Assembly (NCBI GenBank): GCA_965203855.1
Contig: CBDBDN010000005.1
Coordinates: 186,001 to 250,000, forward strand
DNA length: 64,000 nt
Direction of reading: 5' to 3'
Origin: Bin87 sp965203855
GTDB taxonomy: Bacteria; Chloroflexota; Dehalococcoidia; Lucifugimonadales; UBA3495
This document shows, piece after piece, positions 7,551 through 15,382 of the stretch (its first letter is position 1; every line of letters starts with the position of its first letter). The notes below the pieces were generated by a model, which did no database searches, was not told where the DNA came from, and saw nothing but the letters and a program-made list of their open reading frames with translations. Both the position numbers and the translations under genes were made by a program.

Positions 7551-8927
7551 ATGCAATCGCCAACAGCAACAGCCGTTCAAATCAGCCCGCTAGTGCGGGC
7601 CGTCCGCATCATTCAGGAGTTTTCGCTGCCGCTGATTGCGGGCGTTGTCCTGGGGCTGATTGCGGCCAATGTTGACCATCACTGGTACGAAACGCTGGTG
7701 GAGTTCAACGTGGGCGAACTGCTCGGGACGGGTAAGGTGCTGGGGCATAAGCTGACCCTGCATTTCATCGTCAACGGGATGTTTATGTGCCTGTTCTTTG
7801 GCATCGCCGCCAAAGAAATCACGCAGGCGGCGCTGCCGGGCGGGGTGCTGAACCCGCTGCGCCGCGCCATCAACCCGCTGTTCGGCACTATGGGCGGCAT
7901 ATTCGGCCCGGCCGGGATGTACCTGGCGCTGGCCTGGGTGTTTTACGGGGCTACCGATGACTTTGGCGCCGTGGCCAAGGGGTGGGCGATTCCCACCGCT
8001 ACGGACATTGCGCTGGCCTGGCTGGCCGCCCGCATAATTTTCGGGCCTTTGCATCCGGCGGTGAACTTCCTGCTGCTGCTGGCAGTTGCGGACGACGCCA
8101 TCGGCTTGGTAATCATCGCTGCGTTCTACCCGGACCCGTCGCATCCGATCGAACCGCTGTGGCTGCTGCTGGTAGTAGGCGGGATGGCGGCGGTGCTGAC
8201 GCTGCGGCTGCTGCGGGTGCAGTGGTGGCCGGCGTTCATCGTAATCGGCGGGGCGATGTCCTGGGCGGGATTGGCCAAAGCGGGAGTAGAACCGGCTTTG
8301 GCGCTGGTGCCCATCGTGCCGTTCCTGCCGAGCCGAGCCCGGGCCGATGGTCATTCGGCAAACGGTCATTCCGAAACTGGGGCCGATGCCGCGCATCAGC
8401 ATAACGGGCATCATGGCGGGCATAGCGAAAGCGCGCTGGACCGCTACGAGCATCAGACCAAGCTGTTTGTGGACTTTGGCCTGTTCCTGTTTGCGTTTAT
8501 CAACGCCGGCGTTGCCTTTTCCAACATCGGATGGGTAACCATGATGATCCTGATGTCGCTGATTGTGGGCAAGGCCATCGGCATTACGCTGTTTTCCTGG
8601 GTCGCCAGCCTGATTGGGTTCCCGATGCCGGACGGGATGAATGTGCGGCATCTGTTGGTAACCGCCATAATCGCCGGGTTGGGATTGACGGTTGCGCTGT
8701 TTGTGGCGGACAAGGCTTTTGCGCTAGGCACGCCGGGGGCGGCATTCGGAGAGCCGGCCAAGATGGGGGCGGTGTTCAGCATCGGCTCGGCGCTGGTTGC
8801 TTATGTGCTGGCGGTGATTTTGAGAGTGAAATGGGAGGGCTCAATGCAGCTGTACCGGCCGTCCGGACCGCAGGCCGGGTCGGCGAATGAGGAACCCGCC
8901 GCCCGGCATACCCCGGCCGACGACTAG
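7551..8927 (+). CDS. nhaA: Na+/H+ antiporter NhaA
   Basis: 458 residues with the NhaA family core. PTATDIA at 148-154 (Asp152) and AVADDAIG with the ion-binding Asp pair at 181-182 are both present; INPL, FGPAGMYLA and the hydrophobic helices along the length fit an inverted-repeat antiporter of the inner membrane. Longer than the usual ~390 residues because of a hydrophilic insert at about 262-303 rich in histidine (H268, 273, 282, 284, 287, 288, 291, 301) and a polar C-terminal tail. NhaA exchanges Na+ for protons and is pH-gated, so the His-rich loop may act in pH or metal sensing (inference). Transcribed from the promoter at 7409. Confidence 0.93.
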   Translation: MQSPTATAVQISPLVRAVRIIQEFSLPLIAGVVLGLIAANVDHHWYETLVEFNVGELLGTGKVLGHKLTLHFIVNGMFMCLFFGIAAKEITQAALPGGVLNPLRRAINPLFGTMGGIFGPAGMYLALAWVFYGATDDFGAVAKGWAIPTATDIALAWLAARIIFGPLHPAVNFLLLLAVADDAIGLVIIAAFYPDPSHPIEPLWLLLVVGGMAAVLTLRLLRVQWWPAFIVIGGAMSWAGLAKAGVEPALALVPIVPFLPSRARADGHSANGHSETGADAAHQHNGHHGGHSESALDRYEHQTKLFVDFGLFLFAFINAGVAFSNIGWVTMMILMSLIVGKAIGITLFSWVASLIGFPMPDGMNVRHLLVTAIIAGLGLTVALFVADKAFALGTPGAAFGEPAKMGAVFSIGSALVAYVLAVILRVKWEGSMQLYRPSGPQAGSANEEPAARHTPADD

Positions 8928-8963
8928 ACCGCTAACGATATAGGGGGGCAAGGAGACTGCTAT

Positions 8964-9257
8964 ATGGCACTGATTGGCGTACTTACGCATCACTGGTCGC
9001 ATCCCGAAAAGGTTGCCGAGGCGAAAGCGCTGCTGGAACGCAACGGAGAGGCGCAAAGCCGCGCGCCGGGTTTCGGCGCCCGGCAAACTTTCATCTCACA
9101 GGCCGACCCGACCAAGATTTCGACGCTGGTAACTTGGGCAAGCAACGAGATTTACGACGCCTGGCGCGCCAGCCCGGAGCGCGCGGCGGCGATGGCCGGA
9201 GCCGAGGAACTCTGGGCGCAGCCGCCGCAGTCGGAACGGTTTGAGATGCAAGACTGA
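8964..9257 (+). CDS. Antibiotic-biosynthesis-monooxygenase-like (ABM) small protein
   Basis: 97 residues; ATG preceded by AAGGAG at a good distance. The pattern MALIGVLTHHWSHPEKVAEAKALLERNG, a Q-T-F-x-S beta strand, S-T-L-V-T-W and E-x-Y-D-A-W-R-x-S-P-E is that of the dimeric alpha/beta-barrel (ABM) family: a beta strand, an amphipathic helix, two strands, then 'W.S.eaw.aw..sp'. Such proteins are small oxygenases or ligand-binding stress proteins; the substrate is unknown. The gene follows nhaA by 36 bases and could share its transcript. A perfect inverted repeat lies just downstream. Confidence 0.7.
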   Translation: MALIGVLTHHWSHPEKVAEAKALLERNGEAQSRAPGFGARQTFISQADPTKISTLVTWASNEIYDAWRASPERAAAMAGAEELWAQPPQSERFEMQD

Positions 9258-9277
9258 ACGCAGTTCGCCGCTACGCC

Positions 9278-9318
9278 AGTCCGGTTATAACCGGCGCTAA
9301 ACCGGTTATAACCGGACT
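9278..9318. terminator. Perfect 17-bp inverted repeat between convergent genes
   Basis: Arms 9278-9294 and 9302-9318 are exact reverse complements, separated by CGCTAAA. Each arm itself holds the 14-bp palindrome CCGGTTATAACCGG, so the site is two copies of that palindrome in a larger hairpin. It lies between convergent genes and probably acts as a two-way terminator, though it has no T-tract. A protein-binding site is the alternative. Confidence 0.7.
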
Positions 9319-9338
9319 GATGCGACCGGGCGGTTAGG

Positions 9339-10319
9339 TTACAGCAAGGCTGCTGCATCAAGCCTTGAGGCCAGGGCATCGGCCATCAGTTCGGCTTTGT
9401 GGCGGCAGTGGGGAACCGCCGCATCGGGCAGGCCGCCGATGGCGGCGGCGGCGGCGATGGTGTCGTCGTCCACCAGCAGAATGGGGATGTCGTGCTTGTC
9501 GGCCTCAACCCGTATGTATTCGGTAGGGCGACCGCCGCCGGTAAGTATCAGGCAGCGCGTGTTGTCGGTAAGGCTGGCCATCTGAATATCGGGGCGCGCG
9601 GCGCGGGTGATGACGGCCTGACGCTGATGCCGCCCGAAGTAGCCGACGCCCGAATCCATTATGTTGCCGCCAATCAGAAAGCGGTCAACCCAGGCTTCGG
9701 CATCGGAGGGCTGCCGTTCCCAGCGCCCATTGAGATGCCGTGACAGTTCATTGAGGGTTACCGACAGCATTTCGCGTCGCTCCGGCAGGGCGGCCAATGC
9801 GGGGATGCCGGCAGCGGCGGCTTCGTCGAGGACAGACTGGGCAGCGGCGGTTCGGTAAGGAGGCACGCGGTTGATGACGATGCCGGCCAGGCGGCCGCCC
9901 AGAGCGGAGGCTGCGTCGGCCAGAGCGGTTGCCGTCAAGTCGCTGCGCCAGTCAACTATGGCGAATACCCGGGCTGCCAACCGCTCCGCCAAGCCGGTCA
10001 GCAAACCGGAGGAGAGGCCGGAGCCGACGGCCGGGTTAGCCACTTCTACGAGGATGGGATCGGCGGCATCGGCGGACAGGGCGCGGACGGCGTTGGCGGC
10101 GGCGTTCATCCCCGAGTCGTCGTCGGTGGAGGCTACTGCCACGCCGCCGCAAAAGTGGGCGGCATAATATAGGGCGTCAGGATCGGCGGCGCCGGCGGGC
10201 GACAGCGGTTTGCAGGCGGCGGCGTGGTGTCCGGCGCGTTGCAGGGTGGTGGCCAATCCGGCGGCGACGGCGGTTTTGCCGGCGGCGGGAACGTCGGATG
10301 CAATTAATAGCGTGGTCAT
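9339..10319 (-). CDS. P-loop ATPase with C-terminal DRTGG domain
   Basis: 326 residues. The N-terminal half starts TTLLIASDVPAAGKTAVAAG with a P-loop at about 8-16, and looks like the dethiobiotin synthetase/cobyrinate synthase-type AAA module found in the N-terminus of long phosphotransacetylases. The C-terminal part (about 215-325; DSGVGYFGRHQRQAVITRAARPDIQMASL, then CLILTGG, IPILLVDDDT) is a DRTGG domain, a regulatory nucleotide-binding module. No acetyltransferase domain is attached, so this is the stand-alone 'Pta regulatory-half' architecture of unknown function. It ends facing the ABM gene. High GC throughout, no sign of transfer. Confidence 0.75.
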   Translation of the reverse strand: MTTLLIASDVPAAGKTAVAAGLATTLQRAGHHAAACKPLSPAGAADPDALYYAAHFCGGVAVASTDDDSGMNAAANAVRALSADAADPILVEVANPAVGSGLSSGLLTGLAERLAARVFAIVDWRSDLTATALADAASALGGRLAGIVINRVPPYRTAAAQSVLDEAAAAGIPALAALPERREMLSVTLNELSRHLNGRWERQPSDAEAWVDRFLIGGNIMDSGVGYFGRHQRQAVITRAARPDIQMASLTDNTRCLILTGGGRPTEYIRVEADKHDIPILLVDDDTIAAAAAIGGLPDAAVPHCRHKAELMADALASRLDAAALL

Positions 10320-10361
10320 AAGCGTTTAGCCTTTGGGGCCGACAATAATCGTGAATCGCAA

Positions 10362-10673
10362 CTACTCGGCGGCTACCGGAACACGGAACACCGGGTCGCC
10401 ATCCGTATCGTGCCGGTGGTTCGCCAAAGTCAAGAGCAGCTGCTGGTTGCCGCGCCGTATCTCGTCCAGCAGCTCGTTGCGGAGTTCGTCAAACCGGCGG
10501 TCAACCTTGGCGTCCAGCCGGTCAACTTTGGCGTCCAGCTGCGCGAATTTCGCATCCAGCTGGTCGACCCGGTTGCTGAGCCGGCCCAGCCAGTAGGCGC
10601 CGCCGGCCGCTACAATCAGCAGAGAGATGATGCCTACTATCGCCGTTATGACGGCGGCATCTACTTCAATCAT
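10362..10673 (-). CDS. Small membrane-anchored coiled-coil protein, tandem copy 1 (103 aa)
   Basis: N-terminal helix ITAIVGIISLLIVAAGGAYWLG (about residues 8-29) is a single membrane span. It is followed by a heptad coiled coil (VDQLDAK, FAQLDAK, VDRLDAK, VDRRFDEL) and a conserved tail LANHRHDTDGDPVFRVPVAAE. I do not recognise a named family. It is the most downstream and longest of four paralogs in direct tandem on the minus strand. Each has its own -10-like TATAAT just upstream (here 10739-10734), so each may be transcribed separately. The polar tail after the coil is the most conserved part, which suggests a binding surface. Confidence 0.75.
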   Translation of the reverse strand: MIEVDAAVITAIVGIISLLIVAAGGAYWLGRLSNRVDQLDAKFAQLDAKVDRLDAKVDRRFDELRNELLDEIRRGNQQLLLTLANHRHDTDGDPVFRVPVAAE

Positions 10674-10762
10674 TGGTAGATAACTCTCGATCGGGTAGAA
10701 GCGTTAGAGCGCGCCTCCGCTGCCCGCTAATCCATTATACCGGAAAGCCGGCGACATGAGGG

Positions 10763-11062
10763 CTATTCGGCGGCTACCGGGATGCGGAACACCGGGTCCC
10801 CGTCCGCATCGTGCCGATGGTTGGCCAGGGACAGGAGCAGCTGCTGGTTGCCGCGCCGCATTTCCTCTAACAGCTCGGTGCGGAGCAGGTCAACCTTGGC
10901 ATCCAGCCGGTCGACTTTGACGTCCAGCTGCGCGAATTTCGCATCCAGCTGGTCGACCCGGTTGCTGAGCCGGCCCAGCCAATAGGCGCCGCCGGCGGCC
11001 ACAATCAGCAGAGAGATGATGCCTACTATCGCCGTTATGACGGCGGCATCTACTTCAATCAT
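10763..11062 (-). CDS. Small membrane-anchored coiled-coil protein, tandem copy 2 (99 aa)
   Basis: Same layout as copy 1: membrane span at residues 8-29, coil with VDQLDAK, FAQLDVK and VDRLDAK, then VDLLRTELLEEMRRGNQQLL and the tail HRHDADGDPVFRIPVAAE. It is 4 residues shorter than copy 1, the loss being in the last heptad before RNELL. The upstream region, with TATAAT at 11128-11123, is nearly identical to that of copy 3. Function unknown. Confidence 0.75.
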   Translation of the reverse strand: MIEVDAAVITAIVGIISLLIVAAGGAYWLGRLSNRVDQLDAKFAQLDVKVDRLDAKVDLLRTELLEEMRRGNQQLLLSLANHRHDADGDPVFRIPVAAE

Positions 11063-11150
11063 TGGTGGATACCTCTCGATCGGGTAGAGGCGTCAAAGCG
11101 TGCCTCCGCTGCCCGCTAATCCATTATACCGGAAAGCCTGGCGGGATGGG

Positions 11151-11441
11151 CTACTCGGCGGCTACGGGAACGCGGAACACTGCGTCGCCATCCAAATCGT
11201 GCCGATGGCTCGCCAGGGACATTAGCAACTGCTGGTTGCCGCGCCGCATCTCGTCCAGCAGCTCGTTGCGGAGATCGCTGAACTGTCGGTCGAACTTGGC
11301 ATCCAGCCGGTCAACTTTGACATCCAGCTGGTCGACCCGATTGCTGAGTTTGCCCAGCCAATAGGCGCCGCCGGCCGCCACAATCAGCAGAGAGATGATG
11401 CCTACTATCGCCGTGATGACGGCGGCATCTACTTCAATCAT
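11151..11441 (-). CDS. Small membrane-anchored coiled-coil protein, tandem copy 3 (96 aa)
   Basis: Same layout; exactly seven residues (one heptad) shorter than copy 1. The coil is VDQLDVK, VDRLDAK, FDRQFSDL, so the FAQLDAK heptad is missing. The tail reads HRHDLDGDAVFRVPVAAE. TATAAT at 11507-11502 lies upstream in the repeated spacer. Function unknown. Confidence 0.75.
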   Translation of the reverse strand: MIEVDAAVITAIVGIISLLIVAAGGAYWLGKLSNRVDQLDVKVDRLDAKFDRQFSDLRNELLDEMRRGNQQLLMSLASHRHDLDGDAVFRVPVAAE

Positions 11442-11530
11442 TGGTGGATACCTCTCGATCGGGTAGAGGCGTCAAAGCGTGCCTCCGCTGCCCGCTAATC
11501 CATTATATCGGAAAGCCCTGGCGGGATGGG

Positions 11531-11809
11531 CTACTCGGCGGCTACGGGAACGCGGAACACCGGGTCGCCGTCGGAATCGTGCCGGTGGTTTGCCAAAGTC
11601 AAGAGCAGCTGCTGGTTGCCGCGCCGCATTTCATCCAACAGCTCGTTGTGGAGACGGTCGACTTTGGCATCCAGCCGGTCAACTTTGACATCCAGCTGGT
11701 CGACCAGGTTGCTGAGCCGGCCCAGCCAGTAGGCGCCGCCAACGGCCACAATCAGCAATGATATGATGCCTACTATCGCCGTGATGACGGCGGCGTCTGC
11801 GTTAATCAT
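11531..11809 (-). CDS. Small membrane-anchored coiled-coil protein, tandem copy 4 (92 aa)
   Basis: Same layout; exactly seven residues shorter than copy 2. The coil is VDQLDVK, VDRLDAK, VDRLHNEL. The N-terminus is the most divergent (MINADAAV instead of MIEVDAAV), and its upstream region (TATAAT at 11867-11862) differs from the spacer shared by the others, so this is probably the founder or the oldest end of the array. Function unknown. Confidence 0.75.
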   Translation of the reverse strand: MINADAAVITAIVGIISLLIVAVGGAYWLGRLSNLVDQLDVKVDRLDAKVDRLHNELLDEMRRGNQQLLLTLANHRHDSDGDPVFRVPVAAE

Positions 11810-11905
11810 TCGGAATCAGCTCCAAGTCAATCCAGCGTTCAAGTGCGCTGTCCCTATGACCATTATACCGGATGCCGGATAGAGCAGGGGGTGAATGACG
11901 GCGGG

Positions 11906-12607
11906 CTAGTAATCGTCAACCCGGTTTTCAATGAACATTGGGTCAAAGCCGGGCGGGAAGGTGGTGGTGTCATCCCAGCGGCCCATCGTCATATCGCAGC
12001 GGTGGAGGCTGGCCCGGTTGAAGTTGGCGCCGCGCAGGTCGGTCATAATCCACATCGAATCGCGGATTTTGGCGTTGGTGAAATCGGCGCCGCGCATTAC
12101 GGCGCGGCTGACGTCGGCGCCGTTCATATTGGCGCCCTGCCAGTTGGAGTCGGCAAGATTTGCGGAGCGCAGGTCAATTTCAATGGCAGTGGACTGGCTG
12201 CAATCGGCGCCGGTAAGGTCGGCCATCAGGAAGCAGGCGCGGTTGAGGCGGGACCAGCGCAGGATGCAACCGGTCAAGTCCGAGCGTTTCAGGTCGGCCC
12301 AGAACAGATTGACATTGCAGAGCGTAGCGCGCTGCAACTGCGCCGACGCCAGAGTAGCCCCGCCCAACTCGGCGCCGGTAAGATCGGCGTCTTGGAGCCG
12401 GCAGCGGGACAGGTTGGCCTTGCTGAGGCGGGCATCGGACAGGTTGGCGGCTTGGAGATTGCTGCCGCGCAAGTCGGCCTGGCTCAAGTCCAACCCGCGC
12501 AGGTCGGCGCCGGGCAGGTCGAGGGTATCGTCCGGGTGGCCGGCGCGCCATTCCAGGATGGCGGATGCGCCGGCGCGGACGATTTCCAGATGTTCGGGGT
12601 TGGGCAT
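11906..12607 (-). CDS. Pentapeptide-repeat protein
   Basis: 233 residues, most of it (about 30-205) made of A(D/N)Lxx pentapeptides: LPGADLRGLDLSQADLRGSN, ANLSDARLSKANLS, ADLTGAELGG, and so on. These fold as a right-handed four-sided beta helix. The N-terminus (HLEIVRAGASAILEWRAGHPD) is a helix common in bacterial pentapeptide proteins that begin with 'L..G...WN.WR...P'. The role is not predictable; some members protect DNA gyrase, most are unknown. It is 41 bases downstream of the Rdx selenoprotein gene on the same strand and probably shares its transcript. Confidence 0.9.
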   Translation of the reverse strand: MPNPEHLEIVRAGASAILEWRAGHPDDTLDLPGADLRGLDLSQADLRGSNLQAANLSDARLSKANLSRCRLQDADLTGAELGGATLASAQLQRATLCNVNLFWADLKRSDLTGCILRWSRLNRACFLMADLTGADCSQSTAIEIDLRSANLADSNWQGANMNGADVSRAVMRGADFTNAKIRDSMWIMTDLRGANFNRASLHRCDMTMGRWDDTTTFPPGFDPMFIENRVDDY

Positions 12608-12648
12608 AGCGTTTGGCGGTGAATAGGTGAATGCGGGCAGATTCGGGT

Positions 12649-12963
12649 TCAGCCGCGGGCGGCGGCGATTTCGTCCTCAACATCAAAGACGCGCTCGGCC
12701 ACAACCATTTTGAGTTCGTTGACCTTGCTGTAGCCGGGGTATTCGTCGCCCGGTTCGTCAAAACGGTCGAAGATCTTGGCGCCGTCCAGATAGATTTCCA
12801 GGCGGCCCTTGTCGGCGGGGGTCAGTTTGATGGCGATGTCGCCGGCGTTTTGAGAGCGCCAGAATTCGGTCGCCAGCCACGTGGCGAGTCCGTGGTAACC
12901 TCAAGGCACGCAGTAGATGATTTCAAGTTCCACTTTGCCGAACTGGGAACGGGTCATAGTCAT
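12649..12963 (-). CDS. Rdx/SelW-like selenoprotein with CxxU motif (in-frame TGA at 12903-12901)
   Basis: Reading through one TGA gives a complete 104-residue Rdx-family protein. VELEIIYC18VPU21GY is the family's redox motif CxxU/C, followed by GLATWLATEF, ADKGRLEIYLDGAKIFDRF and SKVNELKMVVAER. The ATG at 12963 has GGGAGAA 7 bases upstream. The TGA falls exactly at the second redox cysteine. A stem-loop (UCGCCA-CGUGGC-UGGCGA, 12887-12870) puts its loop 20 bases after the TGA, within the bacterial SECIS range. Rdx proteins are thioredoxin-fold oxidoreductases, and selenocysteine forms are known. Without readthrough the product would be 20 residues. A pseudogene is unlikely because both flanks are well conserved. 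Confidence 0.85.
12870..12887 (-). promoter_or_regulatory. Putative bacterial SECIS element of the Rdx gene
   Basis: Six-base-pair stem with hexaloop CGUGGC. The first loop G is 21 nt after the UGA. It lies inside the coding sequence, as bacterial SECIS elements do. Confidence 0.7.
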
Positions 12964-13130
12964 GCGAGTTTCTCCCGTGAGCCGGTCGTTGAGCAGGGGG
13001 ATGCGGTGGGGCGGCCGGCGTATTGTCATTTTGGTTGTTCCGGTGTGGATGTGGGGGTGATTGGTCGGGGAGGATAGAATCTACATTAGCATGACAGCAG
13101 AAGTTACGACAACAGGCCGTCTAGTCGTCA

Positions 13131-14891
13131 TCAGTCGGTAGGGCGCGGCCAAGTCATAATAGCCAGCTCCGCCATCATATTGCTGCGTTCCTCAATGTCG
13201 CTTTCAGTCCATTCCTCTCCGGGCGTCTCCAACAGCATCCTGGTTATTTCGATTTCCTTGTGATTTAGCAGGATTTCCAGCTTTTCGGGCCATGGCAGGT
13301 CTTGCTCTTTCTGCGTCATCCGCTTTCTAGTGAGCGTAAGGTTGCCCAGCATACCGATACGCTCGTCGAGGCGGCGCTTGCGGCTTTCGGTAAGACGGCC
13401 CGGCGGGCGATAGTGCATCAGGCCGGAGTCGCTGCTGGGCATCAGCAGGGCGGACTGCGCTTTGAAATCCATCGGGGGTTTGCCGCTTTCGCGCCGGAGA
13501 CGGTTTTCCAGCGCCGTCAGCACTACATCCCGCCGGGTTGCGTTCATACCGTGGGCAGTCTGGGAAATCTTGTCGTAGATTTCCCGGTCGCGCGGCCAGC
13601 GGGCATTGTCGCTGATGGCGCCGGTGAGCATATTGCGGACGGCTTCGCTATGGCTTTGCCCATTTTCGGTAGCGGCCCGCAAATGCGACAGCAAGTCAAT
13701 CATGGTGTTCATCAAAGTTGCGCTCACATTCAAGCCGGCCAGGATACGGCGAATGATGTAGCTTTCGATGACGCGTAGAGAGGCTTGACGCTCGCGGATT
13801 TCAACCTGGCTGTCCCGGTCCCATAGCCACAGGATGACGGGCATAACGGTGGGGATACGCATATCAAGCAGCCGCTGCGAGGACGGCAAACTTGCGGTGA
13901 ATTCGCCGGATTCAACTTCGCGGTAAATTCGGGCGGCGAGGTTTAGCCGGTCGGTTACATACTGCACTCTGGGGGTAACCGATTTTGCCTTTTGCAAGTA
14001 TGCCAGGAATTCGGGGGAAACACGATTGGGAGTAACCCGTTTCTCCAACCGCGCCGTTAGCCAGTCGCTGAGGAATAGGTCCAACTTGCCGGAGCCGTCA
14101 TTTTCGCGGCGCCAGTAATCGTCCTCAAAATCCTTGCTCCACAGCTGTGCGGCGCGCTTGGCGTCCTCTACGACGCCGCCCTCGTACATTACGGTGTTTT
14201 TGACCAGCTCGGACTGCTTCAGCGGCTCGGCGCGGGCATTGAGGGTTTCGAACACGATGTTCGGCTGTTCCTCCGGGTCAAGGAACAGCACGGCGGTCTG
14301 CATTTTCTGGTCCAGCGTGAGCAGCAGATACTGGCAGCGTTCTGCGCGGTTTTCCTGGCCGCGCATATAGTCGGCTGCGGCGTCGTTGAAAAACGCATAG
14401 CAGTCGGCGATGCTGCTGTAAGCATCGGTATCGGCAAAGCCCATCAGCACTTCCAGCAGAGCCGCACGGTCGCGGTCGTTGGAATGCCGGACTTTGGGAG
14501 TTGGGACACCATACCCGATTTTGTTCCAGATGCGAGACTGGAACAGTTCCGATTGTTCAGCCATGCCAAGTTCATTGGCGGCATCGCCAATAGCCTTGAG
14601 CAGGATCAGCATCGTGGTCATACGCTGTTGGCCGTCAACTACGATGTAGCCTGAGGGCCGGCCGTCGTCTGACGGCTTGCGTTCCTGGATGACCAGCGGC
14701 CCCATAAAGTGGGGCGGCACCGATTGCACATCCGCAGCGACGGCGATGGCATTGGCCTTGTTAACGATGTCGTTCCAGAGCGGAGACCATTGCTCCTCCC
14801 TTTTCCAGGCATAGGGGCGCTGGAACTGGGGGATGACGTACTCATCATCCCCCTCCAGCATCGCAGCAAGGGTAGTAACTTGGGCGTCCAT
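13131..14891 (-). CDS. DUF262 (GmrSD-like) protein with degenerate DUF1524-like C-terminus
   Basis: 586 residues from ATG 14891 (GGAGC site upstream). The N-terminal DUF262 hallmarks are clear: VIPQFQRPYAWKREEQW at about 23-39 and YIVVDGQQRMTTMLILLKAI at about 85-104, with later FETLNARAEPLKQSELVKN. These proteins resemble GmrSD type IV restriction enzymes, which cut modified phage DNA, but many are of unknown role. The C-terminus has the GNLTLTRKRM stretch of DUF1524, but the EHI-type histidine of the HNH nuclease is not visible (the site reads QSALLMPSS). So nuclease activity is doubtful. Single gene; possible defence function is inference. Confidence 0.75.
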   Translation of the reverse strand: MDAQVTTLAAMLEGDDEYVIPQFQRPYAWKREEQWSPLWNDIVNKANAIAVAADVQSVPPHFMGPLVIQERKPSDDGRPSGYIVVDGQQRMTTMLILLKAIGDAANELGMAEQSELFQSRIWNKIGYGVPTPKVRHSNDRDRAALLEVLMGFADTDAYSSIADCYAFFNDAAADYMRGQENRAERCQYLLLTLDQKMQTAVLFLDPEEQPNIVFETLNARAEPLKQSELVKNTVMYEGGVVEDAKRAAQLWSKDFEDDYWRRENDGSGKLDLFLSDWLTARLEKRVTPNRVSPEFLAYLQKAKSVTPRVQYVTDRLNLAARIYREVESGEFTASLPSSQRLLDMRIPTVMPVILWLWDRDSQVEIRERQASLRVIESYIIRRILAGLNVSATLMNTMIDLLSHLRAATENGQSHSEAVRNMLTGAISDNARWPRDREIYDKISQTAHGMNATRRDVVLTALENRLRRESGKPPMDFKAQSALLMPSSDSGLMHYRPPGRLTESRKRRLDERIGMLGNLTLTRKRMTQKEQDLPWPEKLEILLNHKEIEITRMLLETPGEEWTESDIEERSNMMAELAIMTWPRPTD

Positions 14892-14955
14892 AAAGTTGCT
14901 CCGGTTCGCTGCTAAATGTTCACTGCCACTCTGAGATTGCAATGCCTGCTTGCGG

Positions 14956-15382
14956 TTAGCCGCCGATTACCGCTGTGGCCTGGCCTACTGCCGTTTTGTC
15001 GCCATTTTGGTTTTCGCAGTAGACGTCCACTACCAGCAGGGGTGCCGCCGTTGTCCTGCGGGGTGCGGCTGTTGACGGCACCGTGTACGGAGACGGTATC
15101 GCCGTCTTTGACGGGGCGCAGGAATTTGAGGTTGACATTGCCGCTGCGGTGGAAGTCGGCGGCGCCCACGAACTTACGCATCGCTTCGGTGCAGAAAGCG
15201 ATGCTCATGCGCCCGGAGGCGATGGCGTAAGTGGTGCCGAGACGCCGGGCGGCCAGCTCCGGGTCGTTGTGGATATTGGAGCGGTTCAGGATGCCGCAGG
15301 CCTCAAACTGGTTGATGGTTTCCTGAGTGATTTGCTTGGTGATGACGGGCAGGGTTGCGCCGTCTAGCCTTGGGGATGCCAT
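14956..15382 (-). pseudogene. MaoC-like dehydratase domain protein, frameshifted near 15040
   Basis: The first 110 or so residues (start ATG 15382) are a hot-dog-fold MaoC-like domain: SGRMSIAFCTEAMRKFVGA, FHRSGNVNLKFLRPVKDGDTVSVHG. After NSRTPQDNGG the frame continues into unrelated basic sequence. The true C-terminus, LLVVDVYCENQNGDKTAVGQATAVIGG, is found in another frame and ends at 14956. One extra base around 15036-15050 (in a GC-rich GGCGGCACCCC run) explains it. It may be a real mutation or a sequencing error. It overlaps the end of the upstream MaoC gene by 19 bases, so the two were an operon and probably form a heteromeric hydratase. Confidence 0.8.

Larger units (their letters stand above)
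10674..11530. repeat. Tandem gene array with repeated spacers (unit about 370-390 bp)
   Basis: The start-to-start distance is 389, 379 and 368 bp for the four paralogs. The spacers at 10674-10762, 11063-11150 and 11442-11530 are near-copies containing CTCTCGATCGGGTAGA and CCGCTAATCCATTATA, so gene and promoter were duplicated together. Confidence 0.85.

Noticed and set aside
8964..9330. Read-through of the TGA at the end of the ABM-like gene
   Set aside because: The frame beyond the TGA runs into the inverted repeat and shows no family sequence, and the protein is already full length.
12631..13077. Plus-strand protein opposite the Rdx gene
   Set aside because: It is an antisense shadow of the Rdx selenoprotein gene, with low-complexity Val/Gly/Asp composition and no start signal.
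1890..15382. More selenoprotein candidates among broken genes (aldo/keto reductase, second MaoC)
   Set aside because: Their continuation is in a different frame, caused by a duplication or an extra base, not by an in-frame TGA.
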